This document shows positions 58,582-64,000 of a stretch of DNA of 64,000 nucleotides, in pieces. Source of the DNA: Chloroflexota bacterium. Its GTDB lineage: Bacteria; Chloroflexota; Anaerolineae; UBA2200. The first letter of the stretch is position 1, and the number at the start of each line of letters is the position of its first letter. The DNA lies in contig JACIWW010000001.1 of the NCBI GenBank assembly GCA_014360905.1, positions 62,001 through 126,000 of the forward strand, written 5' to 3'. The position numbers and the translations under genes are program-made. The notes under the pieces were generated by a model that did not search any database, was not told where the DNA came from, and saw only the letters and a list, made by a program, of their open reading frames with translations.

Positions 58582-59865
58582 TCAGTCCTCTTTTAGCAAG
58601 CGCAATGCCACATCACGCAACTCCTCGGCAGCATCCGCACCATAGGGACTGATGAGCGCTTCGTAGGTCCCCTCGGCTATCGAGACAGCATCCGGGAAAT
58701 AGCCCAAGTAGTCATTGGCATAACTGACCACCGCCGTGTATGGATACTTGCTTTGCTGCTTGATCTCCATCACGGTACGCGTGAAGGCCTCGCCGGGCCA
58801 CCCAACGAGCGCCAGATCGCCTATCTGCAGCAATTGGACCTGGCTACTTCGTGGCTTGACATTGTCTAGTTGTTTGGCCATCATTGCTTGGCCCATGGCA
58901 CCCTCAACTCGCGTAGTGGCACGACGAATTTCGCCATGGGTTGCCCCGGCTGCTTTTAACGCTTCCAGTTCGGCTTGCAATCGCTCCAACTCGCGCTGCG
59001 CTTCATCGGAGGATGGAAAACATCGAAACTTGGGCTCCACCTCAGTGACATGAGCTCCTAGACGCACTGTGTCCTGCATCACGATAAGCTGCATCTCTTT
59101 GAGCACCTCGCCAGCCAAGATGCGTCCCATACGCTCTACTTCGTCATAGGACTGACCCCGCCTGGTAAAGCGCGTGCTGATGTCTCCCGAAGCTCCGTTA
59201 GTATACAGGAAAACAGTATGCGGGTAAATGCTGCGCAATGCAGCCCGCGCTGCTCCTGGGTAGTCTGCAGAGAAGAACAGGTTCTGGTAACCCAACACTG
59301 TTGGGTGGCAACCATAATTCATGACAACCGCGATAGGCTGACCGGAGGCATCATCCACACGCAGCACAACCACGTCATGATCCACAACCCCGCTTTCAGG
59401 GTCATTGCGGTTGAGGCCAATGCCCTCTACCTCACCCTTCCCAACGCCCAGTCGCGCCGGTTGTAAGCACTCTTGAGCCCAGATTGCTGCTCCTACCAGT
59501 TTGCGCTCTACCATCCGCTGAAGGTCGGGGTCGGGAGCGGTATGGATACCAGGTATATGCGGCAAAAATCCTCCAGCCCCCGAGTGTGTATGCGAACAGG
59601 TGACCATCGTGCAGTGAGTCGGCACTCCGATCGCTTGTTCGATGCCTGCGCGCACCCGCTGAGTGAAATCCAGGCTCACTCCCAACAGGTCCATGCTGAT
59701 GAGCACGATCTGATCCTCGCCGCATTTCAGCAGCAAGAGTTGTGCCAGCAGTGGATCCAAGACACCTAGGCTGGTTCCCTGACGGGCACTGTAGCCATCA
59801 AAGCCCGCGCCCACCGGGGGAGTGATATCCACCTCCACCGCTCCTGCTAAAAGTTGTTTTCTCAT
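58582..59865 (-). CDS. Neutral/alkaline ceramidase-like hydrolase
   Basis: A 427-residue protein matching the N-terminal domain of neutral/alkaline non-lysosomal ceramidases: AGAVEVDITPPVGAGFDGYS, VTCSHTHSGAGGFL (zinc His pair), MNYGCHPTVLG and NGASGDIS (active-site Ser region). No signal peptide is visible and it is shorter than eukaryotic ceramidases, like many bacterial members of unknown substrate. ATG 59865 is preferred. Its position in an amino-sugar PTS run suggests amide cleavage of a sugar-derived compound, but that is only inferred. Confidence 0.82.
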   Translation of the reverse strand: MRKQLLAGAVEVDITPPVGAGFDGYSARQGTSLGVLDPLLAQLLLLKCGEDQIVLISMDLLGVSLDFTQRVRAGIEQAIGVPTHCTMVTCSHTHSGAGGFLPHIPGIHTAPDPDLQRMVERKLVGAAIWAQECLQPARLGVGKGEVEGIGLNRNDPESGVVDHDVVVLRVDDASGQPIAVVMNYGCHPTVLGYQNLFFSADYPGAARAALRSIYPHTVFLYTNGASGDISTRFTRRGQSYDEVERMGRILAGEVLKEMQLIVMQDTVRLGAHVTEVEPKFRCFPSSDEAQRELERLQAELEALKAAGATHGEIRRATTRVEGAMGQAMMAKQLDNVKPRSSQVQLLQIGDLALVGWPGEAFTRTVMEIKQQSKYPYTAVVSYANDYLGYFPDAVSIAEGTYEALISPYGADAAEELRDVALRLLKED

Positions 59866-59873
59866 ACCTCGCC

Positions 59874-60614
59874 TCACCAGATCTTGATGCGCCCTTTGTA
59901 GCGGTCTAGGAGCGCCTGGTTGTACTCATCGCTGCCATCCAGGTTGCCACTCATGAATACAGGCGGTTGAATGCCGCGTTCCAGCAGATTCTGGATAGTT
60001 TGCACAATAATGGTATGCATGATAAACATGCCGGCCACTCCGGACCCGGCTCCTACTGGCACCGGCAAACCAGGCAGATGGAGCAGGCAATCCCCTTTCG
60101 GGCAGCAATTGTCTATCACCACATCTACCAATTCGTACAGTTTCTTGCCACTAGAATGGCGTGAGGTCGTCCCTTTGGAATGAGCCAAGGACGTGATAGC
60201 GATTACTGGCACGCCCCGGGCTTTGGCTCCTGCCGCCATCTCGATGGGAGCAGCATTCCGTCCCGAGTTGGAAATCACGACAAGAGCATCCTTAGAAGAA
60301 ATGCCATAGTAGTTCAGGATCACTTCGGCCATTCCTTCCACGCGTTCCATGTACTCGCTTTGCCACACCTTGGAATGCCCAGTCAGGCTGGGCTCCAGGA
60401 TAGCATCTACAGGGGCCAGCCCTCCAGCACGGTAGGCTACATCCTCGGCAATGACATGCGAATGGCCAGTGCCGAAGGTGTAGAGAATGCCATCCTGAGC
60501 AATAGCATCGGCAGCGATCTTTGCAGCACGTTCGATCTGCTCCATCTGGGTCTCGACAATCCGCTGCAATACCTCTTGTACCACTTTTGTATACTCCAAT
60601 GCTTTGTTTGCCAC
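59874..60614 (-). CDS. SIS-domain protein, UPF0309-like (copy 1)
   Basis: A 246-residue single SIS-domain protein: ILYTFGTGHSHVIAEDVAYR, LVVISNSGRNAAPIEMA and HSKGTTSRHSSGKKLYEL. GTG 60614 has GGAGG 6-7 nt upstream. It is a clear paralog of the gene at 61706. Such proteins bind phosphosugars and may act as isomerases or etherases (MurQ-like). It lies between PTS genes and the ceramidase-like gene on the same strand. Confidence 0.85.
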   Translation of the reverse strand: MANKALEYTKVVQEVLQRIVETQMEQIERAAKIAADAIAQDGILYTFGTGHSHVIAEDVAYRAGGLAPVDAILEPSLTGHSKVWQSEYMERVEGMAEVILNYYGISSKDALVVISNSGRNAAPIEMAAGAKARGVPVIAITSLAHSKGTTSRHSSGKKLYELVDVVIDNCCPKGDCLLHLPGLPVPVGAGSGVAGMFIMHTIIVQTIQNLLERGIQPPVFMSGNLDGSDEYNQALLDRYKGRIKIW

Positions 60615-60727
60615 CTAGACCTCCATTGGCAATGAGTATTGTCCACAAAGTAGTCACAAAGAAAGGAGCCTTCACTGCCTATAGCGCAGGCCCCTGGCAA
60701 AAACATCACACCATGCAGGCAGCATCA

Positions 60728-61231
60728 CTACTTGGCCCATTCCGGTAAGGTCTTTTCAATAACAGGCCAATACTCCGTATCTGGATCCGAGGGCATCATG
60801 CGGCAGGTGATGCGGATACCCATCTCATGCAGCTTCTTCAAAGCCTTCACGCCGGATTCCGTCAGATACACCGTATTGGAAATCTTTTTGGAACCGCGCA
60901 CAAAAGCCTGATTGCCCAGGTTCAGGACCGGCATTTTCAAACCATTTTCCACTAGAGCTAACCCGTCCTCCGGGAATTTGGCGATAATGAAGATGTTCTC
61001 CTTCTCCGCCTCAGGATTGCCATTGCAATAAGCTACACAGTCCTTGATGGAAAGCACCGATACTTTGGCGCCAATAGGCGCCACCGCCTTTAAAAGTGTT
61101 ACTTGCAGTGGATCGGCGGCTACCTGGTCGTTGGTCACGATGATGTGGTCGATTTTGAACTCGGCGTTCCAGGACACCAGGATCTGGCCGTGAATCAAGC
61201 GATTATCCATACGTACATGAATGACTGGCAT
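60728..61231 (-). CDS. PTS mannose/sorbose-family IIB component
   Basis: A 167-residue IIB protein. The phosphorylated His is in MDNRLIHGQILVSW (residue 15), the hallmark of mannose-family IIB. The C-terminus has SDPDTEYWPV. It accepts phosphate from IIA and passes it to the sugar imported by IIC/IID. The general PTS proteins EI and HPr are not in the window. Gene order on this strand is IIC, IID, SIS, IIA, IIB, SIS. Confidence 0.93.
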   Translation of the reverse strand: MPVIHVRMDNRLIHGQILVSWNAEFKIDHIIVTNDQVAADPLQVTLLKAVAPIGAKVSVLSIKDCVAYCNGNPEAEKENIFIIAKFPEDGLALVENGLKMPVLNLGNQAFVRGSKKISNTVYLTESGVKALKKLHEMGIRITCRMMPSDPDTEYWPVIEKTLPEWAK

Positions 61232-61256
61232 GTTACTCCCTCAAGCTCATTATAGT

Positions 61257-61673
61257 TTATTGCTCAACGGGCTTTCTGCCCAAAGTCTCTGACAAAGTAC
61301 GGATGCTGCTGATCCCTGCCTCGCGCGCGACCTCCACCAACTCTGCCAGGCTCTGACCCTCTCGTTGGACAGCAACTTCCAGCAGCATGGGCAGGCTCAC
61401 ACCAGATACTACCTCGATCTGATCACGCTGCATGGCCAATCGGGCACTGGCATTGAAGGGGCTAGCTCCGAAAACATCCACCAGGATTAGGACGCCATCC
61501 CCACTATTCACTTTTTCTACGGCTGCCGCAACGCGATCCATCAAGCTTTCCACGCTGTCTTCCTCGCGCAGGTTGACCGCCACAACACCCTTCTGCTCAC
61601 CAACGATCATGCGCGATGCATCCAGCAGCCCATCTCCCATCGCGCCGTGACAGACAACGACAATTCCAACCAA
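61257..61673 (-). CDS. PTS mannose-family IIA component
   Basis: A 138-residue IIA domain beginning VGIVVVCHGAMGDGLLDA, with the phosphorylated His at residue 9. ILVDVFGASPFNASARLA and EVVSGVSLPMLLEV are family segments. The start is TTG 61673 after a GGGGGAAAG ribosome site. It is phosphorylated by HPr and donates to IIB. Confidence 0.92.
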   Translation of the reverse strand: MVGIVVVCHGAMGDGLLDASRMIVGEQKGVVAVNLREEDSVESLMDRVAAAVEKVNSGDGVLILVDVFGASPFNASARLAMQRDQIEVVSGVSLPMLLEVAVQREGQSLAELVEVAREAGISSIRTLSETLGRKPVEQ

Positions 61674-61705
61674 CTTTCCCCCAATCTTTATAAATGATAA
61701 CCTAT

Positions 61706-62428
61706 TTATGAGTGCAAACCAAATACGCTGCCTACACGCGTTTGATAACGCGCCATTACGCGGGCATTGTATTCGTCAGAGCCATCCAGGTTCGCACTCA
61801 TCAACACGGGAGGAGTTTCCCCTTTATCCAATATATACTGGATAGCCTCAACCATCACAGCATTCATCAGGGCGGCGCCAAGCACAGTGGACACGGCTCC
61901 TGCCTTCACAGGCAAGCCTTCGAAATCCAAGCAGGCATCGCCAGGCGGTGTCCCCGTGTCCAGCACCACATCCCCAAGTTCGTACAATTTCTTGCCACTG
62001 GAATGGCGCGATGATACGCTTTTGGAGTGGGCTAACGAAGTAACCGCAATCACATGCAAGCCCATTTCTTTAGCCCGCATGGCTACTTCGATAGGTTCCG
62101 GATTTCGTCCGGAATTGGAGATGACAAAGATCGTCTCGCCAGCTTTGAGCGGCAAGCCCTTCAGCAAGACATCGGCAAAACCTTCTAGACGCTCAGCACG
62201 ACCCCACATGGGATCCACGATCTGCACCACGGGGTATAATCCACCAGCACGCGCATGGACTTCTTGCGATAGCAGTTGCGAATGGCCACTGCCAAAGGTG
62301 TATACCAGACCACCGCCGATAATCGTATCGCCCACGAGTGCCGCGGCCTTGCGTATGGCTTCCTTTTGTGTCTCTTTCATTCTTTGTATGGACTTGCATA
62401 CTTCATCGAGATATTCTATGTACTTCAT
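61706..62428 (-). CDS. SIS-domain protein, UPF0309-like (copy 2)
   Basis: A 240-residue SIS protein paralogous to the one at 59874: LVYTFGSGHSQLLSQEVHAR, IFVISNSGRNPEPIEVA, HSKSVSSRHSSGKKLYEL. The shared blocks show a duplication within the operon. AAAGGAC precedes ATG 62428 by 6 nt. The two copies may act as a heteromer or on successive phosphosugars. Confidence 0.85.
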   Translation of the reverse strand: MKYIEYLDEVCKSIQRMKETQKEAIRKAAALVGDTIIGGGLVYTFGSGHSQLLSQEVHARAGGLYPVVQIVDPMWGRAERLEGFADVLLKGLPLKAGETIFVISNSGRNPEPIEVAMRAKEMGLHVIAVTSLAHSKSVSSRHSSGKKLYELGDVVLDTGTPPGDACLDFEGLPVKAGAVSTVLGAALMNAVMVEAIQYILDKGETPPVLMSANLDGSDEYNARVMARYQTRVGSVFGLHS

Positions 62429-62452
62429 GTCTTGTCCTTTTTATGCAAAGTT

Positions 62453-62491
62453 GCGAGGTAACTGGGAAGGCAAGCATCCCAATTACCTCGC
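62453..62491 (-). terminator. Intercistronic stem-loop between PTS IID and SIS genes
   Basis: A 15-bp inverted repeat (62453-62467 and 62477-62491) with one G-U pair and a 9-nt loop, in the gap after the IID stop. No strong T-run follows on the minus strand, so partial termination or RNA processing is likely. Confidence 0.65.
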
Positions 62492-62522
62492 TGTTTTCAG
62501 GGGTTGTCAGCGCTGTTCGCTT

Positions 62523-63347
62523 TTAGCCAAAGATCCCTAGTGCACCGCCCACAAAGCCAATGATCACCAGGACGACGATCACGCGCGTAGGACTCCAGCC
62601 CTTCTTCTTAAGCAACCAATACGCCAGGAAGGTGACCAACACAGGCAGCAAATACGGCATGATCGCATCCAACTGGGGCTGCACTTCAACTGTTTGTGTC
62701 ACTTTTTCGCCGCGCACAACCACTTCGCGCGCCCATTTGAGCGGAGTGGTTAGGCGCACGATGGAGGGCGCAAAGCCACCCACCACGATCAACCCAGCAA
62801 TAGTAGCCAGTTCCGTAATCCGCTGGATGGCTCCGCTACCCAACTGTGCCACAATGTTCGTACCCTGGTTGTATGCCCAGAAGAACTGCCAGTAACGAAC
62901 AGCCAGATAGGGGAAGAAGACCAGCAGGATGACCAGAATTGGCCCCAGCGCGTTGCCCTGGAGGGCCATGACAGAGCCAATGCTGAAGATGATGCTATTG
63001 TAGAGCGCCCAGACCAGGGTATCACCCACGCCAGCCAGCGGACCCATCAGGCCAACCTTAAGGCCCTCCGTTGTCTCCAGAGATGCCCCTGCCTCCTCCA
63101 ACGCGATGTGTGCGCCAATAATCAGCGGAGCACCTACTACCGGGTTGGTGTTAAAGAAGTTCAGGTTGGTAATGAAGGCTTCCTTGAACTCCTCTGGATC
63201 GGGGCGGGTCTTCTTCAAGACAGGAAGTATCGAGAAGCAGTAACCTACAGACTGCATGCGTTCATAGTTCCAGCCGCACTGGAACAGGAAAACATAACGC
63301 CAAAACGCCGACATCAGGTCAGCACGGGTGAGTTTCTTCTGTGCCAT
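62523..63347 (-). CDS. PTS mannose-family IID component
   Basis: A 274-residue membrane protein of the EIID family: SFWRY-like start (LMSAFWRYVFLFQCGWNYER), FNTNPVVGAPLIIGAHIALEE, LMGPLAGVGDTLVWAL and TPLKWAREVVVRGE are conserved. It forms the sugar channel with IIC, and starts 2 nt after the IIC stop. Confidence 0.93.
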   Translation of the reverse strand: MAQKKLTRADLMSAFWRYVFLFQCGWNYERMQSVGYCFSILPVLKKTRPDPEEFKEAFITNLNFFNTNPVVGAPLIIGAHIALEEAGASLETTEGLKVGLMGPLAGVGDTLVWALYNSIIFSIGSVMALQGNALGPILVILLVFFPYLAVRYWQFFWAYNQGTNIVAQLGSGAIQRITELATIAGLIVVGGFAPSIVRLTTPLKWAREVVVRGEKVTQTVEVQPQLDAIMPYLLPVLVTFLAYWLLKKKGWSPTRVIVVLVIIGFVGGALGIFG

Positions 63348-63349
63348 GG

Positions 63350-64000
63350 TTATGCCTCCTTAGGCCGATACTTCAGTTGCTGGAAGACCAATGCAATAGC
63401 AAAGGCTGCCAGCGCGATGCCAACAAGGGGCATCTTGAGGTAAGCATACATCACGAACCCAATCAACAAGAAAGCGGGATATTGCTCGACAGGCAAGATC
63501 TTGAGCAGCATTGCGAATCCCAGAGCAGGCAGAATTCCGCCGGTGACGGTAATGCCCTTGGCAAACCAGGGATTTGCCTCGAAGAAGCTGGACACGCCTT
63601 TCACCAGCCCTTCGCCAAAGGCCACTGCCAGGAACACGGGAATAGCTCGTGACAAGCCCCAAATAATATGGCTTGTGAAAATCATCATGCGGTCAAAGGC
63701 AGTGGCATTGCCCTCCTCTGCATAGCGGTCTGCGCGGTGCACGAAGACAAAGTTGAGGAAGCGGTTCACGATATCCACTTGCGTCAGCAACAGAGCCGCT
63801 GGGATAGCCAAAGCAACCCCTGTCTCAAAGCCCACGGCTTTGCCAAAATACGTGCCCAGGATCGCCCCAACCGTATAATCAGGGATCGTGGCACCACCAT
63901 AGGTATAAACGCCGAGAGCCATCAACTCCAACGTGCCGCCGACCATCATGCCTGTCTGGACATCGCCCACGAGGATCCCTGCAACAAAGCCAGCGATCAG
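63350..64000 (-). CDS. PTS mannose/sorbose-family IIC component (5' partial)
   Basis: The frame is open to the end of the window (LIAGFVAGILVGDVQTGMMV), so the N-terminus lies beyond it. The visible 216 residues are a polytopic EIIC (VGDVQTGMMVGGTLELMALG, ATIPDYTVGAILGTYFG, ILPALGFAMLLKIL). It carries the sugar-binding transmembrane path together with IID. Confidence 0.93.
   Translation of the reverse strand: MIAGFVAGILVGDVQTGMMVGGTLELMALGVYTYGGATIPDYTVGAILGTYFGKAVGFETGVALAIPAALLLTQVDIVNRFLNFVFVHRADRYAEEGNATAFDRMMIFTSHIIWGLSRAIPVFLAVAFGEGLVKGVSSFFEANPWFAKGITVTGGILPALGFAMLLKILPVEQYPAFLLIGFVMYAYLKMPLVGIALAAFAIALVFQQLKYRPKEA

Noticed and set aside
1-64000. CRISPR arrays, rRNA or tRNA genes
   Set aside because: No regularly spaced repeats and no rRNA or tRNA sequence was recognised by eye; a covariance search could still reveal a tRNA.

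Overview
The window reads as chromosomal DNA of an anaerobic or facultative member of the Chloroflexota, probably Anaerolineae-like. This is inferred from Thr-Pro-rich linkers in its lipoproteins, a secreted LVIVD-repeat protein with a Thr-Pro stalk and a C-terminal YLPIVQR-type tail, an MGDG-synthase-type glycosyltransferase and clean TTGACA/TATAAT promoters. No rRNA, tRNA or CRISPR array was recognised.

Layout. 1-8.8 kb: a TldD/PmbA pair, the LVIVD protein, an ABC-2 exporter, a lipid glycosyltransferase and a stand-alone LigD-type polymerase. 9-11.1 kb: a nucleotidyltransferase behind a c-di-AMP (ydaO-type) riboswitch and terminator, divergent from an ATP-grasp protein. 11.1-16.2 kb: a complete branched-chain amino acid type ABC operon (livJ-H-M-G-F order, minus strand) with an intercistronic stem-loop and a terminator.

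17-31 kb is the most unusual part. It is a redox island of ArsR-type regulators, an arsenate reductase, small thioredoxins, three paralogous ferredoxins, two proteins with a CdhE-like 4Fe-4S motif, three CcdA/DsbD-type membrane electron carriers (two fused to thioredoxin domains), periplasm-facing lipoproteins, a MIP18 protein and two YlbF proteins. Several genes are interrupted by in-frame TGA codons. Each such TGA is followed at about 18-25 nt by a stable small hairpin with G in the first two loop positions, as expected for bacterial SECIS elements. Read as selenocysteine these give a CC/Se-type protein with two adjacent Sec residues, a lipoprotein ending in CSGU, a metallophosphatase-like lipoprotein with CGU, and a small protein. 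A second cluster at 46.4-47.5 kb holds another ArsR gene, a glutaredoxin-like protein ending U-x-x-stop and a further tandem-TGA candidate. A plausible reading is that cytoplasmic thiols reduce the CcdA-type carriers, which feed extracytoplasmic thiol/selenol lipoproteins under metalloid control. No sel genes lie in the window.

31-40 kb holds an XdhC/molybdenum-hydroxylase group mixed with broken genes: a frameshifted old-yellow-enzyme gene, a truncated ABC ATPase, a GNAT/MoaB chimera and a PIG-L remnant. This points to rearrangement, sequencing errors or both. At 40.1-43.9 kb there is an integron: a decayed integrase, a promoter, an attI-like region, one large Type IIG restriction-modification cassette and a 59-bp attC. 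Macro-domain and transposase scraps follow, then a two-gene SufCB system.

47.5-64 kb is sugar metabolism: an FGGY kinase, a mutarotase-like protein, a GH13 glucosidase, an esterase-like hydrolase, a Gfo/Idh/MocA dehydrogenase, NagA, a SIS isomerase, a ceramidase-like hydrolase, two paralogous SIS proteins and a mannose-family PTS (IIA, IIB, IID, partial IIC), which suggests amino-sugar uptake and catabolism.
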